The notes: a model not told the origin generated them from the sequence alone. Shown: positions 47,625 to 57,979, counted from the stretch's first letter. The stretch: 64,000 nucleotides of DNA from Chloroflexi bacterium 54-19 (GCA_001898225.1 MKTJ01000057.1:91517-155516); one strand, 5' to 3'. Translations and numbers: made by a program.

Positions 47625-49508
47625 ATGAAAGAACTACCGGGCCAGTTTTACGACCTCCTGGCAATAAAAAATAATAGCGTACTGCTCGAAACATCTCTCG
47701 GTGATGCCACCAACCGCTTTTCCTACCTTTTTACCGACCCGGTAGAAATTCTCGAATTACACACCCCTGGCAACTTGAATGACTACCTGTTGAAAATAGA
47801 AAACCTGCTTGAGCAAGGCTATTTTGTAGCGGGATTTTTTGGTTACGAGTGCGGTTACTTTATCGAAAAGCTGGGAGTTGACCCAACCCTGAATTTTGAA
47901 CAACCTTTAGCCTGGTTCGGGGTCTACCGGAAACCGCTTATTTTTGATCATTTTAGCGGGGTTACTACTTTCCCGGAAAGCCTTAGAGAAGAGGATTTTC
48001 TTTCTACTCCCACCCGCAAAAGCGATTTCCTGCTAAAAGATTTGAATTATGACCTTACCGAAGCTGATTACGCCGGGAAAATTGCCAGAATTAAAGAGTA
48101 TATCCGGGCCGGGGATACTTACCAGATAAATTTCACCGGGCGTTATAAATTTAAGTTCGCGGGTTCTCCCCTGGTCCTGTACCGGGCGCTAAAGAAAAAC
48201 CAGGAAGTATCCTTCGGCGCCTACATTCAAAACGGCACCCGGACGTTTCTAAGTTTCTCGCCTGAATTATTTTTTCGCATTGAAGGTAACATGATAATTA
48301 CAAAACCGATGAAAGGCACGATTGCGCGAGGTCAGACGGAAGCCGAAGATTTGGAAAAGGGCCTCTGGTTACATCACGACGAAAAGAACCGGGCTGAAAA
48401 TGTCATGATTGTCGACTTGTTGCGCAATGATATTGGGCAGCTATGCGAGCCCGGTTCTGTAAACGTCCCGGAATTATTTAATATCGAAAAATATAAAACC
48501 CTATTTCAAATGACCTCGACCGTCGAAGGAACTTTAAGAAAAGAGGTTAGCCTGACCGAGATTTTTAAAAGTTTGTTCCCAAGCGGTTCGATTACCGGCG
48601 CGCCTAAAATCAGATCAATGCAAATCATCAGAGAGCTTGAAACGCAGCCTCGCGGGATTTATACCGGGTCCATCGGTTATTTCGCCCCTACCCTGAAAAG
48701 CCGCTCCCAGACCGGAATTTCTGGGCAATTTAGAAATGCGGAATTTAACGTAGCCATTCGCACCCTTGCCTTAACCGCGTCTGAGGGTGAAATGGGGGTT
48801 GGCAGCGGAATTGTTTACGACTCGTCCGCTAAAGCTGAATTTGAAGAATGTAGAGTAAAGGCAAAATTCCTGACAAACCTTGAGACGGATTTTTCGCTCC
48901 TGGAAGCTATTTTGTGGGATAAAGAATTTGTGCGGCTGCCTAAACACCTGACCCGGCTTTTACAGTCCGCTAACTATTTCGGTTTCACCTGTGACCCGGC
49001 TTATATCGAAGCTCTTTTAAAGGAATCTTTAGAAACTTTCCCAAAAGACCGGAAATACAAGGTCCGAATTCAGCTTGAGAAAGATGGTAGGGCTGTCGTG
49101 AGCGTAACAGAGGTTGCTGCCCTGGTCGTTAATCAACCCCTATTTATAAAGGTCAGCGATGAAAGGATTGATTCAACTAACCCTTTTATTTATCACAAGA
49201 CTACCCGGCGCGAACTGTATGACCGGAGCTTTAATGAAGCGACCCTACAAAACTTTGCCGACGTGATTTTTCTAAACGAAAGGCAGGAAATAACGGAAGG
49301 GGCTATCAGTAACGTTTTGATTCAAAAAGATGGGCAATTACTGACCCCGCCCCTGACCTGTGGCTTGCTAAACGGCATCTATCGAGACTATTTGCTTGAA
49401 GAAAAGTTTGCCCAGGAAAAGGTCCTTTTCCTGGATGACCTGAAAACCGCCGATAAAATCTTTATCTGTAACTCTGTCCGGGGTATGCGCGAGGTTTTCT
49501 TGGGATAA
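47625..49508 (+). CDS. pabB: Bifunctional aminodeoxychorismate synthase component I / aminodeoxychorismate lyase-like
   Basis: 627 aa; chorismate-binding 'GDTYQINFTGRYKF', 'KPMKGTIARG', 'LFPSGSITGAPKIRSMQII'; C-terminal class-IV aminotransferase-like 'ITEGAISNVLIQKDGQLLTPPLTCGLLNGIYRDYLL'. Confidence 0.93.
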   Translation: MKELPGQFYDLLAIKNNSVLLETSLGDATNRFSYLFTDPVEILELHTPGNLNDYLLKIENLLEQGYFVAGFFGYECGYFIEKLGVDPTLNFEQPLAWFGVYRKPLIFDHFSGVTTFPESLREEDFLSTPTRKSDFLLKDLNYDLTEADYAGKIARIKEYIRAGDTYQINFTGRYKFKFAGSPLVLYRALKKNQEVSFGAYIQNGTRTFLSFSPELFFRIEGNMIITKPMKGTIARGQTEAEDLEKGLWLHHDEKNRAENVMIVDLLRNDIGQLCEPGSVNVPELFNIEKYKTLFQMTSTVEGTLRKEVSLTEIFKSLFPSGSITGAPKIRSMQIIRELETQPRGIYTGSIGYFAPTLKSRSQTGISGQFRNAEFNVAIRTLALTASEGEMGVGSGIVYDSSAKAEFEECRVKAKFLTNLETDFSLLEAILWDKEFVRLPKHLTRLLQSANYFGFTCDPAYIEALLKESLETFPKDRKYKVRIQLEKDGRAVVSVTEVAALVVNQPLFIKVSDERIDSTNPFIYHKTTRRELYDRSFNEATLQNFADVIFLNERQEITEGAISNVLIQKDGQLLTPPLTCGLLNGIYRDYLLEEKFAQEKVLFLDDLKTADKIFICNSVRGMREVFLG

Positions 49509-49559
49509 TTTTTGTACGAAGATTTCTAAACCAGTCGTGTTGGCGGCGAGCCTGGAAAC

Positions 49560-49602
49560 AAAAAAGAAACGACCTGAGTTTTCCCAGGCCGTTTCTTTAT
49601 TT
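49560..49602. terminator. Bidirectional rho-independent terminator between convergent genes
   Basis: AAAGAAACGACCTG...CAGGCCGTTTCTTT. Confidence 0.85.
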
Positions 49603-49627
49603 CAGGTTACTTTAAATTAACCCAAGT

Positions 49628-51283
49628 TTATTTAAGGAACCCGGCGGCCTTGATAGCCGATTTCGAATCCTCGACATATTTCGAGAAATTCAGGCCGCTC
49701 AAACCATCTGTAAAGGCTTTCCAGTTCGCGTCATTTATCGGTTTTTGGCCGAGCGCGAATTGGATCAGGCCCTCACTGATGTACCGGTTGAGGTCGGAAG
49801 CGTTCGCCGGAGGTGGGATAATCGAAGCGGCAGTGGCATCAACATAAGGCGAGCTGTTGGTGAACTTATAGTAGACTCCTGCCGGGTCCATACTGCGACC
49901 TTTGGAGGTTTTATAAGGACCATACCGGGCCTGAAGTTCCTGGTCGGTGCCGCGATAGGCCAGCCACTTGAGTTGAAGAATCCGCTGCGACTGTTTGGAG
50001 TCCCAGGCGTTATCGGCGGTAATTCCGTCCTTGATAAAATTACCGTTGGCGTCCTGGTTGTAGTTCACACCTTTAACCCCAAAGCCGAGGGCGTAATACC
50101 CTTCGTCACTCTGGGCCCATTCCAGGAACTTGGCAATCACCGGCAGTTTGCCTGCATCGGCGGCTTTCTTGGAAACAACCAGGTTGGTGCCACTACCGGC
50201 GGTGAAGGTACCGACGGCGCTTTTGCCATCAGGGCCAACCGGCGGGGCAATCGGAGTAAAGACACCGTCAGGGTTGGTCTGGTCGAAAGCCGAGTAGTTC
50301 GAGCCGCAGGACAGGGCGCAGAAGTCCTCGACCACGATACCGTACTTGCCCTGTTTCCAGCGAGCGCGGAAGTCATCGTTTTTCATAGTTGACCAGTCCG
50401 GGTCAATTACTTTAGCCTGGACCAGTTGGTTGACGAACTCAACCCCTTTGCGGTAATTCGGGTTTGTTACGGTAGCAGTCAGGTTAGACGGGTCGCTGAA
50501 ATCCCAGGCACCGGGCAGCCCGAAGGCGCCAAAGAACGGATCTAACTCACCGCCTAGCCCAAAACCGCCGTCTACATAAACCCCGAAGCCGTAGGTGTCA
50601 TTTTTACCGTCACCGTCAGGGTCTTTTTCGGTGAAGGCTTTGGCAACGGCCAGGTATTCGTCCAGGGTCTTAGGGGCCTTGAGGCCAAGTTTATCCAGCC
50701 AGTCCTGGCGGATAAAGACACCCGTGCGTTTGAACAGGCCCGGTTTGGCGCTATCCTGCAAGCCGTAGAGCTTGCCGTTAACCGTATCGAGTTTTTTGAG
50801 GTTATCGTCGCTATACCGGGCGGCAGTACGGTTCGGCATCATCGGCAAAAGGCTTTCCACCGGAGAGAGCAAACCCTGCTTGACGTACTGGAACAGGAGG
50901 GTGCGGTTGCCGGTCGAAAGCTGGAACAGGTCGGGCAGGCTGTTGGAGGCCGCCAGGGCGTTCAACTTGGTGGTGCCGTCCGGCCCTACCGGGGTCATGG
51001 TAAATTTCAGGTTGATGTTGAGTTTGTCCTTGATGGTCTTATAGCCGACCCAATCATCGGGGGGCGGACCGCTCTCGGACGAAGCGGGATCAAGCCAGAC
51101 CACCAGGTCTGTGGGTGCCCCGGAATTGCCTGACGCCCCGGAGTTGCTGGTTGCACCGGGGGTGGAACCACTGGCCGCAGGGGCCGTAGTGTTGTCACCA
51201 CAGGCCGCCAGGATTGCCGCCAGCATCAACCCCACCAGGGGTAGCGCAATCCAGCGTTTTATCGCCAATTTGTTAATATTCAT
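49628..51283 (-). CDS. Extracellular solute-binding lipoprotein (large LipO/YtcQ-like)
   Basis: 551 aa; lipobox ILAACGD; Ser/Gly/Ala linker; size and motifs of LipO-type binding proteins. Confidence 0.9.
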   Translation of the reverse strand: MNINKLAIKRWIALPLVGLMLAAILAACGDNTTAPAASGSTPGATSNSGASGNSGAPTDLVVWLDPASSESGPPPDDWVGYKTIKDKLNINLKFTMTPVGPDGTTKLNALAASNSLPDLFQLSTGNRTLLFQYVKQGLLSPVESLLPMMPNRTAARYSDDNLKKLDTVNGKLYGLQDSAKPGLFKRTGVFIRQDWLDKLGLKAPKTLDEYLAVAKAFTEKDPDGDGKNDTYGFGVYVDGGFGLGGELDPFFGAFGLPGAWDFSDPSNLTATVTNPNYRKGVEFVNQLVQAKVIDPDWSTMKNDDFRARWKQGKYGIVVEDFCALSCGSNYSAFDQTNPDGVFTPIAPPVGPDGKSAVGTFTAGSGTNLVVSKKAADAGKLPVIAKFLEWAQSDEGYYALGFGVKGVNYNQDANGNFIKDGITADNAWDSKQSQRILQLKWLAYRGTDQELQARYGPYKTSKGRSMDPAGVYYKFTNSSPYVDATAASIIPPPANASDLNRYISEGLIQFALGQKPINDANWKAFTDGLSGLNFSKYVEDSKSAIKAAGFLK

Positions 51284-51475
51284 AAGCTGCCTCCTTACAG
51301 CAATGACATATGTTGTTCTTTCGAACTAAGCTGACTAACACTAAACTAAAACCGAAATGAAAATCCTGTTGCGAAAATGCCATACCCAAAGAATTTCAGG
51401 GTCAGGGGAGGCCGGTTAGCCTGGTCTGAGTCGACCCGGCCTCATTGCCGAATATTGACCTGTAGCCCTGCGCTC

Positions 51476-52561
51476 TCAGGCCGGGAGTTTTATAAAGTCC
51501 ATCCAACCGGTATAGCCGACCTGGCCCGGTTCGAGTGGCAGACTGACGGCCTGCCCGGTCTCGGCGGAAAGATAGATAGCCGTGACCAGTTCGATAGAGT
51601 TACGAGCGTCCTGTAAGGTTACCGGCAATGTCCCCCCCGTTTGAAGGGCCTGGTAAAACCGGTAAAATTCCCCGGCGTAACTTTCAGGTAGCTCCTTGAA
51701 ACCGGCCAGCGTTGTTTCAATCTGACTGGACGCTTCCGGGGTGTCGCCCGTGAAGACCCAGGGGTCGCCGCTGTTGGTGTAGGGCCGGGTGTTGCTTTCG
51801 GCGGAAAGGTTGCGGAAGGTAAAACGGTGCCGGGTGATTTCTTCGCTCGAACCCAGGGTGACCGAAAGGGCGGCCAGGGCTCCATTTTGCATTTCGAGGG
51901 AAATCGCCGCGCAATCTTCGACCTCAATATCGTTGACGCGGGTGGCGACCCTGGCGAAAACGCTCTTGATGGGGCCAAAAATATAGGTGAGCATGTCGTG
52001 GGCGTGGATGGCATGACCAAGCACCGCCCCGCCCATTTCGGTCTTCCATTTACCGCGCCAGGGCACTTCGTAATAAGCCTCCCGGCGTCGCCAGGCCGTG
52101 TCCACGTTCGCCACGTAGGGCTGCCCGGTGACATTCTGGTCGAGCAACAGCTTTAATTTTTGGAGACCGTGCCCGAAGCGATACTGAAAAATCGGCATCA
52201 TCCGCCAGCCGGTCTGGTTTTCCAGGCGAATAAGCTCGTCAATCTGGGCCACCGATTCGACCAGCGGTTTTTCGCAGATGGCATGTTTTCCGGCGTTCAG
52301 GACCGCCTTAATCATGGAATAGTGCAGGTAAGGCGGGGTGCAAATATCAATAATATCCAGTTCGGGCCGGGTCAACAGCTCGTCGAAGTTGTAGCAGGTG
52401 TTGGGAATTTGATACTCGGCAGCCACCTTCTGGGCTTTGGCCTGGTCAATATCGCAAATTGTGTCAATCTCGAACAGGTCGGGTAGTTCCCGGTACCCTT
52501 TGATATGAGAAACCCCAATCCCGCCGCCTACAATCGCTACCTTTAGTTTTTTGTCTGACAT
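51476..52561 (-). CDS. Gfo/Idh/MocA family oxidoreductase
   Basis: 361 aa; KVAIVGGGIGVSHIKGY, HAICEKPLVESVAQIDEL, MGGAVLGHAIHAHDM. Confidence 0.93.
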   Translation of the reverse strand: MSDKKLKVAIVGGGIGVSHIKGYRELPDLFEIDTICDIDQAKAQKVAAEYQIPNTCYNFDELLTRPELDIIDICTPPYLHYSMIKAVLNAGKHAICEKPLVESVAQIDELIRLENQTGWRMMPIFQYRFGHGLQKLKLLLDQNVTGQPYVANVDTAWRRREAYYEVPWRGKWKTEMGGAVLGHAIHAHDMLTYIFGPIKSVFARVATRVNDIEVEDCAAISLEMQNGALAALSVTLGSSEEITRHRFTFRNLSAESNTRPYTNSGDPWVFTGDTPEASSQIETTLAGFKELPESYAGEFYRFYQALQTGGTLPVTLQDARNSIELVTAIYLSAETGQAVSLPLEPGQVGYTGWMDFIKLPA

Positions 52562-52565
52562 TGTT

Positions 52566-53585
52566 TTATCCTAATCTAATTGCCTGGGCTTCGGCCTTGA
52601 GGGCCAGTTCGGAGGCCAGGAAACAGTGGGCCTGGGTCATGGCCGTTTCGGTCCGGTTGAGAATGTCGTTTACCAGTTGGGAGCCGTAGGGCAGAAATAC
52701 CTCGTTGCAATCAATATATTCGGTCCCTTTTTGGTCCACCACGAACAGGTGGTTGCCGCCGGGTTTTCCGGCAATATCGACATACTTGCGCAACTCGATG
52801 TATCCCTCGGTGCCGAGAATGGTCAGACGGCCATCCCCCCAGGTGCTGAGACCGTCCGGGGTGTACCAATCTACTCGGACATAGCCGTTCCCGCCGTTGC
52901 CGTGCAGGGTTACCTGTCCAAAATCTTCGAGTTCAGGGTACTGGGGATGTTTGTAATTCCCTACGCTCGACGATACGACCTCGGCTTCGGTCGAGCCGGT
53001 GAAAAAGAGAAATTGTTCGCATTGGTGAGAGCCGATGTCTGTCAGGATGCCGCCGTACTGCTCTTTGACAAAGAACCAGGCGGGCCGGGTCGGCAGGTTG
53101 GTCCGGTGGGGACCGAGGCCAAGGGTTTGCACGACTTTACCGATGCGACCCTGAGCGACAAGTTCGCCCGCCTTGACGGTAGATTGGTTTTCAAAGTGTT
53201 CGCTGTAACAAATCGAGTAGATACGGCCGGTTTCTTTTTGGACTTTGCGGGCTTCGGCCAGTTGGGCCAGCGAGGTGAATCCGGGCTTGTCGCTCATATA
53301 ATCTTTGCCATGTTGCATCGCCTTGATGCCAAGCGGGGCTCTTTCATTGGCGATACCCGCGCTGACCACCAGTTGAATGGAGGGGTCTTCGAGAATCTGG
53401 CGGGGGTCGGCAACCACCTGGGCCTGGGGGAAAGCTTTGGAAAAAGCTTCCAGCAGGTCGGGCTCTTTGGCGTAGACCGCCACGAACTCGGCCCCGGCCC
53501 GGAGTAGTAAATTTACCTGCCCATAGATATGGCCGTGGTTTATCCCGATGACGGCAAAGCGTACCGTTCCTTGTTTATCAGTCAT
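52566..53585 (-). CDS. Gfo/Idh/MocA family oxidoreductase
   Basis: 339 aa; RFAVIGINHGHIYGQVNLLL, YMSDKPGFTSLAQLAEARKVQ, GGILTDIGSHQCEQFLFF. Confidence 0.92.
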   Translation of the reverse strand: MTDKQGTVRFAVIGINHGHIYGQVNLLLRAGAEFVAVYAKEPDLLEAFSKAFPQAQVVADPRQILEDPSIQLVVSAGIANERAPLGIKAMQHGKDYMSDKPGFTSLAQLAEARKVQKETGRIYSICYSEHFENQSTVKAGELVAQGRIGKVVQTLGLGPHRTNLPTRPAWFFVKEQYGGILTDIGSHQCEQFLFFTGSTEAEVVSSSVGNYKHPQYPELEDFGQVTLHGNGGNGYVRVDWYTPDGLSTWGDGRLTILGTEGYIELRKYVDIAGKPGGNHLFVVDQKGTEYIDCNEVFLPYGSQLVNDILNRTETAMTQAHCFLASELALKAEAQAIRLG

Positions 53586-53736
53586 AATTTCTTACCGGTT
53601 TCTTTCATTTTGCATTTTAGGCCAGGGCACTTGACCTTAATAATTGAAAAATAGCAAACAAAGGTCGCAAAGGGACCTGATTGAAGGCAAGCAAAAGATA
53701 CCTAACAAATTTTTAGCAACGTGAATTCAGCCTGCT

Positions 53737-53746
53737 GAAACGTTTC
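53737..53746. promoter_or_regulatory. LacI-type operator core GAAACGTTTC
   Basis: Perfect 10-bp palindrome in the 53586-54502 intergenic region. Confidence 0.5.
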
Positions 53747-53956
53747 TGAGGCGAGTTATCTGACATAGACTGGCCGCGCTACTTTGCCCGGTAAGGTATA
53801 CAAAGGTATTTAAGGTCGGTTTTTATCAATATTTATTAAGAACCAGCCACAAGACAGTGAAATAATGATAAATCTAACTTAAAACCAAAGATTATTAGGA
53901 CAGGTGGGTTTTTGAGCCTGGAGCGCAGTTTTCTAAGAAATCTGAAATTTCTAGGT

Positions 53957-53966
53957 AAAACGTTTC
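53957..53966. promoter_or_regulatory. LacI-type operator core AAAACGTTTC
   Basis: AAACGTTT core. Confidence 0.5.
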
Positions 53967-54100
53967 GTTGTGAATATAGCACGATTCAAAATGGCTGTCA
54001 AGAGTATATTAACAAATTTTCAGCAGAGAATTTTTTATCAGAGGATTTCTTTTATGGTGAACATAGTATTGATTTTATCGGTTAATACCAACATTTCAGA

Positions 54101-54110
54101 TAAACGTTTC
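54101..54110. promoter_or_regulatory. LacI-type operator core TAAACGTTTC
   Basis: AAACGTTT core. Confidence 0.5.
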
Positions 54111-54430
54111 ACTTAATTAGCCGTTTTTTTCACAATCGAACTCAGAAACATTGGAAGGTTTAACAAAATAAACGGGTTTGAGAGAAATTTCTCAAATAGT
54201 TTTGCCGGATATTAAAATTTACAGGCGAGGCCGGCCAGCGTTTATAAAGAGTGATCAGTGCTGCCTGGAGTGTTCATCCAGCTTAAACGAACCTTATTTG
54301 AGCCTAAGGAACCAGTTTTGAATTCTTTGGCCTAAATTTTGTGAAAGAAAGTCAACCAAATTTGTGACCTGGCATGTTTATTACCTTATGACCGGATAGT
54401 ATTGGCCCATTGATAATTTCTAAGACCCTA

Positions 54431-54473
54431 TTGACAAAAAAAAAGCCCTTTGATAATATGAGTGAAACGTTTT
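54431..54473 (+). promoter_or_regulatory. Promoter TTGACA-N17-TAATAT with overlapping LacI operator GAAACGTTTT
   Basis: -35 54431-54436, -10 54454-54459, operator 54464-54473 just before the LacI start codon. Confidence 0.65.
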
Positions 54474-54502
54474 GCCAATTTCGTTAGAAAGAACAACCCA
54501 AA

Positions 54503-55594
54503 ATGCCAAAAGAGGTCGTTACAATCAAGGACGTTGCGAAACGGGCCGGGGTGGCAATCAGCACGGTATCGAGTGTAACCAACGGTCATAACAAGCACGT
54601 CGGCCAGGCCACCCGCGAAAAGGTGTTGCAGGCAATAAAAGAACTTGATTATCGCCCTAATGCGATTGCGCGAAGCATGGTCAAGGGTACGTCAACTACC
54701 GTTGGCCTGGTTTTATCCGAAGTCAGCCCGCTGTTCGACCCGGTCGGTACCGGGGTTGAACAGGTCTTGACCGCCGAAGGTTTCCAGGTTTTTATGGCCC
54801 ATGCCCAGGATTATGAAGACGAGGAAAGGGCCATCGAAACTTTCCGCTCGAAACAGGTCAATGGCTTTATCTTCATGCACCGTTCGCGCAAGGCTTCTTA
54901 CGATAACCTCCAGGCCCTCAAAGAGGATAACGTGCCTTTTGTGGTGATTAACCAGGGGTTGGAAGATAGCGAAATTAACCAGGTTATGTGTGACGATTTC
55001 GGGGCCGGGCGCATGGGCGTGCAACACCTGGTCAGCCTGGGGCATACCCGGATTGCCACCTTTTGCGGCCCAATGAGCGACCCTTTGCCCTGGCATTCGG
55101 CCCTGGAAAGGCACCGGGGCTGGCGGCAAACCATGCTCGAAAATAACCTGCCGGTCCGGGAAGACTGGATTATCCGCTCACCTTACAGTTACGAGGGCGG
55201 TTACGCGGCGGGCCTGGAATTTTTGCGGACGATAAAAGACGAGCAGGAACGCCCCACCGCCATCTTCATAGCAAATGACACCATGGCGGTTGGGGCCCTC
55301 AAGGCTCTGCTTGAAGCGGGGTTACGTCTTCCGCAGGATATGGCGTTAGTAGCGGTGGGCGACCCGCCCCACATGGCTTTTACTTACCCGGGCCTGACCG
55401 CGCTCGAATTGCCGATAATGGAGGCGGGACGGGTGGCGGCCCGTATCCTGGTGAACTGGATCCGCAAGGGTAAACCGGAATATGCCCAGCGGGTGTTGTT
55501 AAACTGTAAGTTGAAGGTTCGTGAGTCCTGCGGGGCCTATCTCCTGAAAGGCCAGGAGGCCGAGGGCGATGAAGCAAAACTCCGGTCGGCCTGA
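54503..55594 (+). CDS. LacI family transcriptional regulator
   Basis: 363 aa; VVTIKDVAKRAGVAISTVSSVTNGHNKHVGQATREKVLQAIKELDYRPNAIARSMVKG. Confidence 0.95.
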   Translation: MPKEVVTIKDVAKRAGVAISTVSSVTNGHNKHVGQATREKVLQAIKELDYRPNAIARSMVKGTSTTVGLVLSEVSPLFDPVGTGVEQVLTAEGFQVFMAHAQDYEDEERAIETFRSKQVNGFIFMHRSRKASYDNLQALKEDNVPFVVINQGLEDSEINQVMCDDFGAGRMGVQHLVSLGHTRIATFCGPMSDPLPWHSALERHRGWRQTMLENNLPVREDWIIRSPYSYEGGYAAGLEFLRTIKDEQERPTAIFIANDTMAVGALKALLEAGLRLPQDMALVAVGDPPHMAFTYPGLTALELPIMEAGRVAARILVNWIRKGKPEYAQRVLLNCKLKVRESCGAYLLKGQEAEGDEAKLRSA

Positions 55595-55986
55595 CCGCTA
55601 GCAGCAAGTCACTCGTAGTCGACAACTCGTAGTCGATAGGGTTGACCGGTAGTCCGTAAAAGCGGGCCAAAAATCGTTTTTCTTTTCTTTCGCTAAAAAT
55701 TGCTCAGTTTTCAGTTTTGAAGTAACAAACCACATACCTACCCAACCGTAAGGGCAGATTCTTAATACTCTTTACCAAAAAGGTGTCATTGACAGACCGG
55801 GGGTCTGCAAGCTTACTTTCTTTTGGCTTTTTCCAGGTTTTATCAGAGATAACCAGAACCTGGTGTCTTTAAGCTCAAATATCGCTGGCGCACAGTAGCC
55901 CGGCGGTTCCAGCCTTAAACGAAATTTTCGGGGCGTGAGCATGCAAGAATTAAAGTGGCAGTAGGCGTGCAATTGGATTCGATTTT

Positions 55987-56041
55987 GTTCAGCTAGGAGG
56001 CCGTTTAACCGGGCCTGGGGCTGCACCCCGTTTAGCTGAAC
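55987..56041 (+). promoter_or_regulatory. Structured leader upstream of ABC permease operon
   Basis: Outer stem GTTCAGCTA...TAGCTGAAC with internal GGGGCTGCACCCC; RBS AAGGAGGA follows at about 56062. Confidence 0.4.
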
Positions 56042-56071
56042 TGCTGCCAGGTTATTTTCTCAAGGAGGAGT

Positions 56072-57037
56072 ATGATTACAAAAACAGTCACTGCCCCCAG
56101 GACTGAAGCTATCGAAAAGCCTGACGCTACCCCGCGCCGTCCTTTTCGAAGAGTCTGGCAGCATCGCGTAATTTATTTGATGCTCTTGCCTGGGCTGCTC
56201 TATTTCGCCATCTTCCGTTATGGCCCACTCTATCTTGCGCAAATTGCTTTTAAGGATTTCCAACCGCTTCTGGGGGTGGAGGGCAGCCCCTGGATAGGCT
56301 TTGACAATTTTACTTCTTTTATCAACTCCTATTACTTCAGCCAGCTAATGTTCAACACGATTTTTATCAGCGTGTTGAAGCTGGTCCTGGGTATTCCCTT
56401 CGCGATTATCCTGGCGATTGCCCTTAGCGAAACCCGGTTTATCAAGTTCAGCCGGTTTGTCCAGACCGTGACTTATCTGCCCCACTTCCTTTCCTGGGTA
56501 GTTATGTTTGGGGTCTTGCTGGCCTTACTCTCCCCATCTGACGGCCTTGTGAACGGGGTAATCAGCAGCACGGGCGGTCAGCCCATCAACTTCCTGGCCG
56601 ACCCCGATTGGTTCCGGGTGGTTATCATCGGCTCGGACATCTGGAAAGAAAGCGGCTGGGGAGCGATTATTTACCTGGCGGCGCTCCTGGCGATTGACCC
56701 GACCCTGCACGAGGCGGCCTCGATAGATGGCGCCTCTCGTCTCCAACGTATCTGGCATATCTCACTACCGGCTATCAAGGATGTAATAGTCCTGGTAACC
56801 CTGTTGCGGTTGGGCAACATTCTCGATGCCGGGTTCAGCCAGATTTTCGTCCTCTATTCTCTGCCTGTCTACAGCGTGGCCGACGTCATTGATACCTGGG
56901 TTTACCGCCAGGGCATTATCAATTTCCAGTTTGGTCTGGCAACCGCGGTCGGCATTTTCAAAGGTGTAATCGGCCTGGTCTTACTGGTGGTAGCTAATAA
57001 AGCCGCTAAAAGATTTGCCGGTAGCAGTTTGTACTAG
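56072..57037 (+). CDS. Carbohydrate ABC transporter permease (LplB-like)
   Basis: 321 aa; LHEAASIDGASRLQRIWHISLPAIK EAA loop. Confidence 0.94.
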   Translation: MITKTVTAPRTEAIEKPDATPRRPFRRVWQHRVIYLMLLPGLLYFAIFRYGPLYLAQIAFKDFQPLLGVEGSPWIGFDNFTSFINSYYFSQLMFNTIFISVLKLVLGIPFAIILAIALSETRFIKFSRFVQTVTYLPHFLSWVVMFGVLLALLSPSDGLVNGVISSTGGQPINFLADPDWFRVVIIGSDIWKESGWGAIIYLAALLAIDPTLHEAASIDGASRLQRIWHISLPAIKDVIVLVTLLRLGNILDAGFSQIFVLYSLPVYSVADVIDTWVYRQGIINFQFGLATAVGIFKGVIGLVLLVVANKAAKRFAGSSLY

Positions 57038-57052
57038 AAAGGCGGGGAAACA

Positions 57053-57946
57053 ATGGCTACTACAACTATTTCGCGGTCAAGCAAAATTAAAAAAGATTGG
57101 CTTTTCGACCTGCCGGTGAACCTGGTGCTGGTACTGGTAGTGCTTGTTATCCTGGTTCCCCTCTGGTTCGTGCTGGTAGTTTCTCTCACGCCGCTCAGCC
57201 AGAGTCAGACGGGCTATAATTTCTTCCTGTCGCCGACCAACTGGTCCTTCGAAGCTTACCGCCAACTCCTTACGGATAACGCCTTTGTCCGGGCGCTGGT
57301 GAACAGTCTCATTATTACGGTCATGGGGGTCACTATCAATATCGTGTTCACGGTCCTGACCGCCTATGCGCTTTCGGTAAAGACTTTGCCGGGGCGCAAC
57401 ATTTTCATGATCCTAATCCTGTTCACCTTCCTGTTTAATGTAGGGCTGGTACCGAACTATCTGCTGGTCAAAAACCTCGGTTTGATTGACAACTACCTGG
57501 CGGTAATTTTACCCGGCGCTATCAGCGTCTACAACCTGTTCGTGATGAAGACCTTCTTTCAAAACATCCCGGAAGGCTTGAAAGAAGCCGCCACGATTGA
57601 CGGGGCCAGCCAGTTCCAGGTGCTCTGGCGGATTGTCCTGCCCCTGTCGGTACCTATCCTGCTCACGATAGGCCTGTTCTACGGGGTGACCCACTGGAAC
57701 GAGTTCTTCCTGCCGATTCTGTATTTCAACAACCAGGACATGCAACCGCTCCCCGTGCTGTTACGGAATATCCTGACCGCCGCCAATATGAATGAGTATG
57801 TTGACTATAACGCGGTTGCCTCGGCTCCCCAGCAGGCGCTCAAAATGGCCGCCGTGTTGCTAACGATGATACCGATGCTAATAGTTTATCCCTGGATTCA
57901 GAAGCACTTCACCAAAGGCGTGCTGGTAGGCGGCATAAAAGAATAA
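57053..57946 (+). CDS. Carbohydrate ABC transporter permease (LplC/YtcP-like)
   Basis: 297 aa; GLKEAATIDGASQFQVLWRIVLPLSVP, KHFTKGVLVGGIKE C-terminus. Confidence 0.94.
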   Translation: MATTTISRSSKIKKDWLFDLPVNLVLVLVVLVILVPLWFVLVVSLTPLSQSQTGYNFFLSPTNWSFEAYRQLLTDNAFVRALVNSLIITVMGVTINIVFTVLTAYALSVKTLPGRNIFMILILFTFLFNVGLVPNYLLVKNLGLIDNYLAVILPGAISVYNLFVMKTFFQNIPEGLKEAATIDGASQFQVLWRIVLPLSVPILLTIGLFYGVTHWNEFFLPILYFNNQDMQPLPVLLRNILTAANMNEYVDYNAVASAPQQALKMAAVLLTMIPMLIVYPWIQKHFTKGVLVGGIKE

Positions 57947-57979
57947 AGGACGGCTTCCCGATTATTTCTCCAACTTATT

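Noticed and set aside
52626-53507. 293-aa plus-strand ORF
   Set aside because: Antisense to a clear Gfo/Idh/MocA gene.
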